NCBI GenBank assembly: GCA_035771165.1
Contig: JAWNZC010000106.1
Span: forward strand, 3,069,501 to 3,133,500
Reading direction: 5' to 3'
DNA from: Paragorgia papillata
Lineage: Eukaryota; Cnidaria; Anthozoa; Scleralcyonacea; Coralliidae
Length of the DNA stretch: 64,000 nucleotides
This document shows positions 1 to 7,886 of this stretch, piece after piece. The translations under genes and the position numbers were made by a program. A model generated the notes under the pieces. It did no database searches and was not told the origin of the DNA. It was given only the letters and a program-made list of their open reading frames with translations. Each line of letters starts with the position of its first letter. Within the stretch, counting starts at the first letter, position 1.

Positions 1-2763
1 AAAATCAATAACCAATAAAATGACTAGCCAATAAAATCACTAGCCACTAAAATCACTAGTCAATAAAATCACCAGCCAATAAAATCACTAGCCAATAAAA
101 TCACTAGCCAATAAAATCACCAGCCAATAAAATCACTAGTCAATAAAATCAACAGCCAATAAAATCACTAGTCAATAAAATCACTAGCCAATAAAAATTA
201 CTAACCAATAAAATCAATAACCAATAAAATGACTAGTCAATAAAATCACTAGTCAATAAAATCACCAGCCAATAAAATCACTAGTCAATAAAATCACTAG
301 TCAATAAAATCATCACTAGTCAATAAAATGACTAGTCAATAAAATCACTAGGCAAGAAAATCACTAATACTATAATCACTAGCCAATAAAATCACTATAA
401 TCAATAAAATCATTAGCCAATAAAAAATCACTAAATAAAATCACTAAAACCACTAAAATCACCTCAAAATCACTAGTCAATAAAATCGCTAGCCAATAAA
501 ATCACTATAACCACTAAAATAACCAGCCAATAAACTCAATAAAATCACTCACCAAGCCAATAAAATCACTAGTCCATAAAATCACTAGTCAATAAAATCA
601 CTAGTCAATAAAATCACCAGTCAATAAAATCACCAGCCAATAAAATCACTAGTCAATAAAATCACTAGTCAATAAAATCACTAGTCAATAAAATCACCAG
701 CCAATAAAATCACTAGTCAAAATCACTAGTCAATAAAATCCCTAGCCAATAAAATCACTAAAACCACTAAAAATAAACTCAATAAAATCGCCAGCCAATA
801 AAAATCACTAGCCAATAAAATGACTAGTCAATAAAATCACTAGTCAATAAAATCACCAGCCAATAAAATCACTAGTCAATAAAATCACTAGTCAATAAAA
901 TCACTAGTCAATAAAATCACTAGTCAATAAAATCACTAAATAAATCACTAGCCAATAAATCTAAATAAATCACTAAAATAAAATCACTAATAAAATCACT
1001 AGTCAATAAAATCACTAGCCAATAAAATCACTACCTACAATAAAATCACTAGTCAATAAAATCACTAGCCAATAAAATCACTAGTCAATAAAATCTAGAA
1101 ACAATAAAATCACTAAATCATAAATAATAAAATCACTAGCACTGAATAAATCACTAGCAAATTAAATAACTAAGAAAATAATAAAATAAAGCCAATATTC
1201 CAGTAATAGCCAATAAAATCACTAACAATAAAATCACTATAAATAAAAACTAAAATAATCATAAATAAAATCACTAGCACCCAATAAATCACTATAAATC
1301 AACCAGCCAATAAAATCACCAGCCAATAAAATCACCAGCCAATAAAATCACCAGCCAATAAAATCACCAGCCATAAAATCACCAGTCATAAAATCACTAG
1401 CCAATAAAATCACTAATAACCACTAGCCAATAATCACTAATAATAAAATCACTAGCCAATAAAATCACTAGCCAATAAAATCACTAACCAATAAAATCAC
1501 TAGCCAATAAAAATCACTAGCCAATAAAATCACTAGCCAATAAAATCACTAACCAATAAAATCACTAGTCAATAAAATCACCAGCCAATAAAATCACTAG
1601 TCAATAAAATCACCAGCCAATAAAATCACTAGTCAATAAAATCACTAGTCATAAATCACTAGTAAAATCACTAGCCGATAAAATCACTAGCCAATAAAAT
1701 CACTAGCCAATAAAATCACTAGTCAAAAAAATCACTAGCCAATAAAATCACTAGTCAAGAAAATCGCTAGTCAATAAAATTACTAACCAATGAAATCACT
1801 AGCCAATAAAATCACTAACATATAAATTCACTAGCCAATAAAATCACTATAACCACTAAAATAACTAGCCAACAAAATCACTAGCCAATAAAATCACTAA
1901 CCAATAAAATCACTATAACCATTAAATCACCAGTCAATAAAATCACCAGTCAATAAAGTCACTAGCAAATAAAATCACCATAACCACTAAAATAACCAGC
2001 CAATCAATAAAATCACTAGCCAATAAAATCACCATAACCACTAAAATAACCAGCCAATAAATAAAATCACTAGCCAATAAAATCACCATAACCACTAAAA
2101 TAACCAGCCAATAAAATCACTAGCCAATAAAATCACTATAACTACTAAAATCACCAGCCAATTAAATCACTAGTCAATAAAATCACTAGCCAATAAAATC
2201 ACTAGTCAATAAAATCACTAGCCAATAAAATCACTAGCCAATAAAATCGCTAGTCAATAAAATCACTAACCGATGAAATCACTAGCCAATAAAATTACTA
2301 ACCAATGAAATCACTAGCCAATAAAATGACTAGTCAATAAAATCACTAGCCAATAAAATCACTAGCCAATAAAATCACTAGGCAATAAAATCACTAGCCA
2401 ATAAAATGACTAGTCAATAAAATCACTAGTCAATAAAATCACCAGCCAAGAAAATCACTAGCAAATAAAATGACTAGTCAATAAAATCACTAGTCAATAA
2501 AATCACTAGTCAATAAAATCACCAGCCAATAAAATCTCTAGTCAATAAAATCGCTAGCCAATAAAATCACTATAACCACTAAAATAACCAGCCAATAAAC
2601 TCAATAAAATCGCCAGCCAATAAAATCACTAGCCAATAAAATGACTAGTCAATAAAATCACTAGTCAATAAAATCACCAGCCAATAAAATCACTAGTCAA
2701 TAAAATCACTAGTCAATAAAATCACTAGTCAATAAAATCACTATAATCACTAAAATAACCAGC
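1..2763. repeat. AT-rich 16-bp satellite array, left flank
   Basis: Tandem copies of a 16-bp monomer, CACTAGCCAATAAAAT, with recurrent variants (CACTAGTCAATAAAAT, CACCAGCCAATAAAAT, GACTAGTCAATAAAAT) and an 18-bp form, CACTATAACCACTAAAAT. No gene is visible; stop codons recur in all frames. The stretch from about 740 to 1300 is degenerate, with truncated monomers and runs such as aaataaatcac, unlike the clean array on the other side of the element. It ends in the target-site duplication ACCAGC at 2758-2763. The array continues off the left edge of the window. Confidence 0.97.
2758..2763. repeat. Target-site duplication, left copy (ACCAGC)
   Basis: The six bases immediately before the left TIR are ACCAGC, and the six bases immediately after the right TIR (23284-23289) are the same. 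Polintons characteristically make 6-bp duplications. ACCAGC is also a normal part of one satellite monomer, so by itself the match could be chance. Removing the element plus one copy restores an ordinary satellite junction, which supports a true duplication. Confidence 0.88.
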
Positions 2764-2993
2764 AGTAGTGTCAAAAGGCCGATCCTGGGACATACCTTAA
2801 TGGCCGCCATTTGTTTACCAAAATTTTGATAGCCGTTTCTGGGGCATGGTTTGACTTCCGGTTTGCGACCCCCTCCTGAAATTTTTTTGACTTCCGGTTT
2901 GCCGATCCTGGCTCCCGTTTTTTTTTGGGAATGGTTTGGGAATGGTTGCCAAGTTTTTGGGGATGGGGTTGCCAAGTTTTTGGGTTTGGGGTT
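2764..2993 (+). repeat. Left terminal inverted repeat, 230 bp
   Basis: It reads AGTAGTGTCAAAAGGCCGAT and onward, and is the reverse complement of 23054-23283; identity breaks after 2993. It is clearly richer in GC than the coding interior. Internal direct repeats are TTGACTTCCGGTTTGC at 2851-2866 and 2887-2902, GCCGATCCTGG at 2778-2788 and 2901-2911, and GGGAATGGTTT twice near 2927-2945. Two copies of TTGCCAAGTTTTT (2946-2958 and 2969-2981) lie at the inner end. In this family the TIRs are the substrate of the integrase and the ends for protein-primed replication. Confidence 0.95.
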
Positions 2994-3009
2994 TTAAACA
3001 GAAATAAAG

Positions 3010-3210
3010 ATGAACAACAAAAGGAGTAACTTATGTCCAGACAGGGAAAAATGCATGTGGGTGGGATTTACAACATACCCAGGCAAACCACCAAACATTA
3101 TATATTTTAACAAGAGTACACATCCAGGAACAGTTTGCTCTTACATACACCCAGGCGAAACCAAAGTCCAAATGTTGGTTAGAATAGGAGTATATGACAC
3201 AGTTTTTTGA
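3010..3210 (+). CDS. Small protein of unknown function next to the left TIR
   Basis: This is a 66-residue protein that I do not recognise. It begins only 16 bp inside the left TIR, with AATAAAGATG at the start, matching the ATAAA-before-ATG rule of the element. It contains three cysteines (C9, C15, C43) and several His/Pro pairs (residues 38-39 and 47-48), which could bind metal, but no known finger pattern is evident. The next gene starts 38 bp downstream on the same strand. It is predicted from the open frame and start context only, so it may be a spurious short frame. Confidence 0.5.
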   Translation: MNNKRSNLCPDREKCMWVGFTTYPGKPPNIIYFNKSTHPGTVCSYIHPGETKVQMLVRIGVYDTVF

Positions 3211-3248
3211 ATCGAACTATTTTTTTGGAAAAAAATAAAAGAACAAGA

Positions 3249-3773
3249 ATGAACTTAAATGAAATTAATACAAATTTGGAAGAACTTACGAACCAGTACG
3301 AAACATTAGCCGAAAACCTAAACACAACAAACATTGCTGAAATGAAAAAAGTTTCAGACAAAATAATTTCGTTAATGTTTCAAGAAATTATGGAAAACTA
3401 TGTTAGACCAGTAAGATTGGAAGAAATGATTAGAATTCTAATTGTTGTGGCGGAAACGACTCCTGGCATTAGTGGAGTAACTTCTGAATCTGACCAACAA
3501 ATTTTAATAGATATAGACTTGAAAATCAACATGGACACAGTAGACACACTTGTTGATCTAATAGAAGGAAGAACAAAAAGAGAGGCAGAAGAATTCGCAA
3601 ATGGTAACAGTTTGCGACTACCAAATCCCGGTGATGATGGTGTTGACAATGAAGATGATTCTGACTCTGAAAATGAAAATAATGAAGGTTTTGAAGAAGT
3701 TACCGATGAACTTGGACCAATAGAGCATGACGAGAGACAACTTAAAGAAGAAGAGTGTACAAATGAACTTTAA
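3249..3773 (+). CDS. Acidic-tailed protein of unknown function
   Basis: A 174-residue protein, from the ATG at 3249. The frame is open further upstream to a TTG at 3207, but the ATG is preferred because AATAAAAG lies just before it and the host is eukaryotic. The first two thirds are predicted mostly helical with coiled-coil potential near the N-terminus (NEINTNLEELTNQYETLAEN). The last 50 residues are strongly acidic (a run of D/E/N around residues 125-150). Acidic tails of this kind occur in histone- or DNA-mimic and scaffold proteins, but no function can be assigned. A 14-bp-stem hairpin follows 22 bp after the stop codon. Confidence 0.75.
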   Translation: MNLNEINTNLEELTNQYETLAENLNTTNIAEMKKVSDKIISLMFQEIMENYVRPVRLEEMIRILIVVAETTPGISGVTSESDQQILIDIDLKINMDTVDTLVDLIEGRTKREAEEFANGNSLRLPNPGDDGVDNEDDSDSENENNEGFEEVTDELGPIEHDERQLKEEECTNEL

Positions 3774-3795
3774 AAAACCATCCCAAAACACAAAC

Positions 3796-3828
3796 AAAAA
3801 TTTTTAACAAAAAATGTTAAAAATTTTT
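3796..3828. terminator. Hairpin after the 3249-3773 gene
   Basis: Perfect inverted repeat with 14-bp arms (AAAAATTTTTAACA and its complement) and a 5-nt loop, followed by a T run. It sits 22 bp after a stop codon. Hairpins mark transcript 3' ends in mimiviruses and virophages; that role here is inferred from position. Confidence 0.6.
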
Positions 3829-3917
3829 TTTACATACATAAAGGGTAACCGACCCTTTTGAAAATTTTTTTTAATTCAGTGGTATTTAATTCGTTTCCGA
3901 TCATTGTTTTCTGAAAC

Positions 3918-3939
3918 TTATAACAAAATTTTGTTATAA
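3918..3939. terminator. 22-bp perfect palindrome in a convergent gap
   Basis: The left arm is TTATAACAAAA, followed directly by its complement. It lies between the end of the plus-strand gene 3249-3773 and the end of the minus-strand gene 3974-4180, 34 bp past the latter's stop. The same palindrome core recurs at 10677 and 11400, each time at gene 3' ends. The region 3774-3973 holds these two hairpins and no gene. Confidence 0.65.
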
Positions 3940-3973
3940 TTTTTTTAAAATAAATAATGAAAACAAAACAAAG

Positions 3974-4180
3974 TTATTTCCACCACACCTCTTCCTTTTT
4001 GTAAACTTTTTCAATAGGGCCATAGGTTTTAAATTTTAACTGTTTAATGTCTAATCTTAATTTTTCAGCATCATCTTCGTAAATAACTAGTCTTCTACTT
4101 TTGATTTTGGTAGCAGTAATGATTTTTTCTTGTAATTCTTTAAGTTTTTGTTCTAACTTAATAATTTTATGGTTTTCCAT
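3974..4180 (-). CDS. Small coiled-coil protein
   Basis: A 68-residue, lysine/glutamate-rich protein whose first 55 residues are predicted to form one or two amphipathic helices (IIKLEQKLKELQEKII and later AEKLRLDIKQLKF). I do not recognise the family. The start is supported by AAATAATGG on the minus strand, the element's usual start context. It is divergent from the LamG-head fibre gene at 4223, with only 42 bp between the two start codons, so the two probably share a bidirectional promoter. A perfect palindrome lies past its stop codon. Confidence 0.65.
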   Translation of the reverse strand: MENHKIIKLEQKLKELQEKIITATKIKSRRLVIYEDDAEKLRLDIKQLKFKTYGPIEKVYKKEEVWWK

Positions 4181-4222
4181 TATTTATTTTACTGTTTTGA
4201 AAAATCTTTACCAAGATAAATA
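4181..4222. promoter_or_regulatory. Divergent promoter region, 42 bp
   Basis: It separates the start codons of the minus-strand gene 3974-4180 and the plus-strand fibre gene at 4223. Both sides end in AAATAATG. No hairpin is present, in contrast to tandem and convergent gaps. Confidence 0.55.
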
Positions 4223-5053
4223 ATGAGTTATTACTATGGTTATGGTAGACCAAGACGATCATTGGATGGTGGTGGTACTGATTATGGAGACAAAATTAAA
4301 GAAATTGAAAAAAAATTAAAAAAATTGGAAGGGTCTGATGAAAATTACAAAACTGTTTTTGATATTAACCTGACAAAAGCAGTCAAAACATTTGAAACAG
4401 TTAGTGGTGTAAAAAGAATAACCCAAGCACGACAAGGAAACTCTGTTTTATGGCAAGATGACAAAACCAAGGCGCCAACATTTGGTTCTGATCCCACTGG
4501 ACCAGGGATAGATTACATTGAAAACAAGGGTGGGAACTTTATGTGTTTTGTTTGCCCAGAATTTGGTTGGGGAGATGTTTCTGTTTTTGTTGTTTGTGCG
4601 GTGGTTGACACATCTGTTTCTAGTGATTGGTGTTATCTTATTGGAAATGATAATGGTGATTACGACAAATATCTTGCCTTTAAATCATACTCATACTCCA
4701 AATTAGTGGTAGGAGGTAATGAATATATTGCCTATAAAACCATAGATATTACTGGCCCACACAGCATTCTTAGCAAACATATTGTTTCCTGTCATTGGTT
4801 GGGAACTGGATCCTGTGTGTATTTAAACGGAAAAAAGGAGCCAGGGTCAGAATTTCAAACAGATTTACAGTATTTAGGTTATCCATTTGGATCTGTGTTT
4901 TTAAACAAAAGAGTTGGTACAAGGTCTCCTTTAACCAGTACGGAACTAAAAGGAAAAATCTATGGAATCAAAATTGTCCATGGCCCATTATTGCCGGCCG
5001 AGATTGAAAAAATTAACAAGGATATGATGAAGGAATACGGAAACTTCATTTGA
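4223..5053 (+). CDS. Fibre-like protein with short coiled coil and LamG/concanavalin-like head
   Basis: A 276-residue protein. Residues 1-22 form a Tyr/Gly-rich tail starting MSYYYGYG. Residues about 23-37 are a short coiled coil (KIKEIEKKLKKLEG). The rest, about 60-276, is a predicted beta-rich globular head. Its end, GKIYGIKIVHGPLLPAEIEK then a helix, and a GSCVYLNGKK strand resemble the last strands of LamG/concanavalin-like jelly rolls. The first 22 nt of the gene are identical to the start of the collagen-like gene at 5082, so the two proteins share a tail. By analogy with adenovirus fibres I infer that the tail docks on the virion and the head binds a surface ligand, probably glycan. 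The virion role is inference; the shared tail is seen. Confidence 0.8.
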   Translation: MSYYYGYGRPRRSLDGGGTDYGDKIKEIEKKLKKLEGSDENYKTVFDINLTKAVKTFETVSGVKRITQARQGNSVLWQDDKTKAPTFGSDPTGPGIDYIENKGGNFMCFVCPEFGWGDVSVFVVCAVVDTSVSSDWCYLIGNDNGDYDKYLAFKSYSYSKLVVGGNEYIAYKTIDITGPHSILSKHIVSCHWLGTGSCVYLNGKKEPGSEFQTDLQYLGYPFGSVFLNKRVGTRSPLTSTELKGKIYGIKIVHGPLLPAEIEKINKDMMKEYGNFI

Positions 5054-5066
5054 AAAAACTTGGCAA
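5054..5066 (+). promoter_or_regulatory. AAAAACTTGGCAA motif upstream of the collagen-like gene
   Basis: Exact copy 15 bp before the start codon at 5082, directly after the previous stop. The same 13-mer occurs at 9139 and 10951, again just upstream of starts, and several times in the TIRs. Probably a promoter element; the role is inferred. Confidence 0.5.
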
Positions 5067-5081
5067 AAACATAAATAAACA

Positions 5082-6710
5082 ATGAGTTATTACTATGGTT
5101 ATGATGACCCAGATTATTCTTATGGAGGAGGTGGTGGTGCTGACGGTGAGCCTGGTCCACAAGGTGACACAGGTGTCAAAGGTGACAAGGGTGACAGAGG
5201 TTTGACTGGTGCTACTGGTGCGACTGGTCCAAAGGGATCAAAGGGTGACCAAGGTTTGACTGGTAACACTGGTCCAACAGGATCCACAGGACCAACAGGA
5301 CCAAAAGGCAACACTGGTAACACAGGTGCCAAAGGTGACAAGGGTGACGAAGGTTTGGAAGGACAAAGAGGATTAACAGGTGACAAAGGCAACTCTGGTG
5401 ACAGAGGTGTAATAGGACCAACAGGTCCAAAAGGTCCAACAGGAACAGCTGCACAAAAAGGCGACCCAGGACCCAAAGGTGACAAGGGTGACACTGGTGC
5501 AAGGGGTCCCAGAGGTTTGACAGGCATGGCTGGTACAGATGCCCATAAAGTAGGTCCAACTGGAGCCAAAGGTAACACAGGACCAAAAGGGGATAAGGGT
5601 GACAGAGGTTTGACTGGTTCTAAAGGTGACAAAGGGGATGCTGGAATTAGAGGACCACAAGGTACAAAGGGTGACAGAGGTACTTTTGGAACAGCAGGTG
5701 CAACAGGACCACAAGGTCAAAAAGGCGACAAGGGTGACCATGGTACCAGTGGTGCGACTGGTCCAAAAGGTGACAAAGGTGACAAAGGAGACAAAGGTAT
5801 GGCTGGCACAGCATCTCAAAAAGGGGACAAAGGAGATCCTGGTGATGATGGTGCGAAAGGGAACAAAGGTAACACCGGATCCACTGGCCCACAAGGTCCA
5901 CAGGGTGCCCAAGGTCCTCAAGGATCTCAGGGTCCACAAGGTGCCAAAGGAATCATCGGTAACACCGGTTCTCAAGGACCAAAAGGACCACAAGGTGTTA
6001 AAGGAGACAAGGGAGACAAGGGTGACGATGGTGACGAAGGATTAGAAGGACAAAGAGGTTTGACAGGTGACAAGGGTAACATGGGTGACAGAGGTGGTAT
6101 TGGACCACAAGGAGTAAAAGGAGACAAAGGCGACAAAGGAATTCAAGGACTCCCAGGTGGCAAAGGATCAACTGGTTTAAGAGGTATAAGAGGTCTAAGA
6201 GGTGTTACAGGGGTTTCAGGACCTGCTGGGACTTTTTCCCAGTTAATAAAATACAAAAAAGACTCTGGAAAAACAAACCACAAAGGAGGAGCCTGGGACA
6301 ATACAAATAACGTTAGCACCCTGCTAACATTTACAGCAACCCATGATACTGGAAAATATTTAGTATCATACTGGTTTACACTACAACCTGATGGTCTCAA
6401 AATTGATCAACAATCTAAGCAAACTGGTTGGTATGCTTTTTCCTACAGAGCTTATTTTGATCTAAAAACAAACCTATATCATGGAAGTGTTACAGACAGA
6501 ACAAACAAACTTTCAGGTTTAGAAGTTCTAACAAAGGGGAAAACATATAATGAAAATGAGCCACACAATGTTTTCTGTCAGGGAATTGCAACTATTAAAA
6601 AAGGGACTCAAATGGCTTTGCACTCATATTCTGGTTCTATTGGTGACGACTATACCTTCCTGTATTTTAATGTTTGGGATGTTGAAATCAACCTTCTTAA
6701 ACTTGGTTAA
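5082..6710 (+). CDS. Collagen-like fibre protein with C1q/TNF-like head
   Basis: A 542-residue protein. Residues 1-18 repeat the MSYYYGY tail of the 4223 product. About residues 19-384 are Gly-X-Y collagen triplets rich in GDKGDKG, GPTG and GPQG, broken at a few places by non-Gly triplets after GTA or GTD (for example GTAAQKG, GTDAHKVG, GTASQKG). Residues 385-542 form a non-collagenous beta-rich domain with aromatic-rich strands (GKYLVSYWFTL, YTFLYFNVWDVEINLL) typical of C1q/TNF-like trimer heads. The layout suggests a long, flexible homotrimeric spike. Collagen-like surface fibres are known in giant viruses and phages. Triplets lack prolyl-hydroxylation-style PP repeats but are rich in K-G-D/E pairs that stabilise triple helices. 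Virion location is inferred. Confidence 0.87.
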   Translation: MSYYYGYDDPDYSYGGGGGADGEPGPQGDTGVKGDKGDRGLTGATGATGPKGSKGDQGLTGNTGPTGSTGPTGPKGNTGNTGAKGDKGDEGLEGQRGLTGDKGNSGDRGVIGPTGPKGPTGTAAQKGDPGPKGDKGDTGARGPRGLTGMAGTDAHKVGPTGAKGNTGPKGDKGDRGLTGSKGDKGDAGIRGPQGTKGDRGTFGTAGATGPQGQKGDKGDHGTSGATGPKGDKGDKGDKGMAGTASQKGDKGDPGDDGAKGNKGNTGSTGPQGPQGAQGPQGSQGPQGAKGIIGNTGSQGPKGPQGVKGDKGDKGDDGDEGLEGQRGLTGDKGNMGDRGGIGPQGVKGDKGDKGIQGLPGGKGSTGLRGIRGLRGVTGVSGPAGTFSQLIKYKKDSGKTNHKGGAWDNTNNVSTLLTFTATHDTGKYLVSYWFTLQPDGLKIDQQSKQTGWYAFSYRAYFDLKTNLYHGSVTDRTNKLSGLEVLTKGKTYNENEPHNVFCQGIATIKKGTQMALHSYSGSIGDDYTFLYFNVWDVEINLLKLG

Positions 6711-6724
6711 AAGAAAATAATAAA

Positions 6725-7006
6725 ATGGTATTAATGTCAATGATTAAATATGAAACCACCGAAACCCCAGTTTTTACTCCACATTTCAAATCTGTTCAAT
6801 GGACACAACCAGGAAAATTTGCATGCAGATGTGGCAAAGTTTTTACAAACCAAAACAAGCTCATTAACCACACATTTTTCCCAAAACAAACCAGTGTCAG
6901 CTTTTCATTAACTGTAACAACAATTTTACCAAATGGTCATTGGTTGAAAGCAACTTCAAGACAAATTCCAGCTAGCTGTTTTGAACAAATCTTAACTAGT
7001 TGTTAA
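6725..7006 (+). CDS. Small protein with a degenerate zinc-finger-like motif
   Basis: A 93-residue protein that starts 14 bp after the collagen-like gene with ATAAAATG; further in-frame ATGs at codons 4 and 6 make the exact start uncertain. Residues 34-49 read C-x-C then 12 residues then H (CRCGKVFTNQNKLINH), which looks like a C2H2 finger that has lost the normal C-x2-C spacing and the second histidine position. The rest is Ser/Thr/Phe-rich and not recognised. It could be a small regulator or a divergent structural protein. It belongs to the same tandem run as the fibre genes. Confidence 0.6.
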   Translation: MVLMSMIKYETTETPVFTPHFKSVQWTQPGKFACRCGKVFTNQNKLINHTFFPKQTSVSFSLTVTTILPNGHWLKATSRQIPASCFEQILTSC

Positions 7007-7059
7007 ACAAATCTTGGCTAGCTTTCAAACAAAATTTAAACAAATTTAAACAATAATAA

Positions 7060-7425
7060 ATGGAGCAAGAACAAAAACCAGAGTCAGAAACCCCAGAACA
7101 AAAACAGGAGCAGACAATTACAAAAACTCCTCCTCCAACAAGAATAAAAAATCCAAAAAGAGTTGCCCAAGGTAAAAAACTTGCTGCAATTAGTAAGGAA
7201 GCAAAACTTAAAAAGAAAGCCAGACTTGAGAGAGAAAAGACAGAAGAAATTTCAGAAGGAAGTTCTGTCAGCATTTCAACAACTTGTGCAATACTTGGTA
7301 CAATAGCTGCCCTACTTACGACTTACATTACTTACTCCAAATGGAAAAAAGAGCCAGAAGAGAGTAAAGAGAAGCCCCAAAAGTCCAAAACGGTTTTCAA
7401 GGATCTTTCAAAATATGATCTCTAG
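7060..7425 (+). CDS. Small basic single-pass membrane protein
   Basis: A 121-residue protein with a polar, Gln/Glu/Pro-rich N-terminus, a very basic segment (residues about 27-62, with KNPKRVAQGKKLAA), one hydrophobic stretch (about 72-90, ISTTCAILGTIAALLTTYI) and a charged C-terminus. The basic segment followed by a transmembrane helix resembles a small protein that recurs in animal Mavericks, as far as I remember; this was not checked. The start has the exact AATAAATG context. One of several membrane proteins in this element, so it may sit in a virion membrane or act at a host membrane. Confidence 0.7.
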   Translation: MEQEQKPESETPEQKQEQTITKTPPPTRIKNPKRVAQGKKLAAISKEAKLKKKARLEREKTEEISEGSSVSISTTCAILGTIAALLTTYITYSKWKKEPEESKEKPQKSKTVFKDLSKYDL

Positions 7426-7500
7426 GGGTGGCAAATGAACCCAAATTCTTGTCCAAAAAATTGGACCTAACGAAGGGTCATCTGTGTAACCAATAAAATA

Positions 7501-7520
7501 TATAACATTATTTTGTTATA
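7501..7520. terminator. Short hairpin TATAACA...TGTTATA
   Basis: Arms of 7 bp with a 6-nt loop, in the gap between the genes ending at 7425 and starting at 7533. It shares the ATAACA/TGTTAT core with the longer palindromes at 3918, 7826, 10677 and 11396. It overlaps the likely promoter of the next gene. Confidence 0.4.
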
Positions 7521-7532
7521 AATTTTAATAAA

Positions 7533-7799
7533 ATGATTGTCAACAGTTATGCGACAGAATGTGTCTTTGGATCCAAAACTTGGTTTAACATTGGGAAACT
7601 TATATATTTAATTTCAAAAGGGAACTATGATGGTTACAAACTATGGCTACTATACAGCAAATACGATGTTAAAAATTACAATGAAAACCATTGTTACCAT
7701 TTGTGGGCAGATTTTGATCTTTTGATGCCAGATGATTTTGATGATTATTCTTCTATAAGTTCTGAGACTTCTTCTATAATTTCCAATCCCAACTTCTAA
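7533..7799 (+). CDS. Small aromatic-rich protein of unknown function
   Basis: An 88-residue protein, rich in Tyr, Trp and Asp, with an acidic Ser-rich tail (DDFDDYSSISSETSS). No family is recognised. The N-terminal half could form a small globular domain. It starts with ATAAAATG and lies directly upstream of the major capsid protein gene, flanked by hairpins on both sides, so it is probably transcribed as its own unit. A late, capsid-associated role is possible from position but not shown. Confidence 0.6.
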   Translation: MIVNSYATECVFGSKTWFNIGKLIYLISKGNYDGYKLWLLYSKYDVKNYNENHCYHLWADFDLLMPDDFDDYSSISSETSSIISNPNF

Positions 7800-7825
7800 A
7801 ACTTTTTAAAACTTATCTTAAAAAC

Positions 7826-7847
7826 TTATAACAAAAAAATGTTATAA
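7826..7847. terminator. Hairpin between the 88-residue gene and the capsid gene
   Basis: Arms TTATAACA and complement (8 bp) around a 6-nt A-rich loop, 27 bp past a stop codon and followed by a T run. Member of the ATAACA palindrome family of this element. Confidence 0.55.
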
Positions 7848-7886
7848 ATTTTTTTTAAATATAAATTTTTTTTAAATATATAATAA

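Noticed and set aside
1..2763. Telomeric repeat
   Set aside because: The 16-bp monomer is not a G-rich telomere motif, and the array occurs on both sides of the insertion with no terminal structure.
2709..2975. Open frame of 88 codons across the left TIR, with its twin in the right TIR (23072-23311)
   Set aside because: It arises from the TIR sequence itself, runs out into satellite DNA, lacks the ATAAA start context and has repetitive low-complexity codon use.
3207..3248. TTG start 14 codons upstream for the acidic-tailed protein
   Set aside because: The host is eukaryotic, and the ATG at 3249 has the element's AATAAA context.
5120..5993. Long minus-strand and alternative plus-strand frames over the collagen gene
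   Set aside because: They are shadows of the Gly-X-Y codon periodicity and have no start context or domain.
6725..7006. Canonical C2H2 finger in the 93-residue protein
   Set aside because: Cysteine spacing is C-x-C and the second histidine is missing, so only a finger-like remnant is claimed.
7533..7799. Adenovirus-type protease in the small protein upstream of the capsid gene
   Set aside because: It has one His/Cys cluster only, is far too short and shows no catalytic order.
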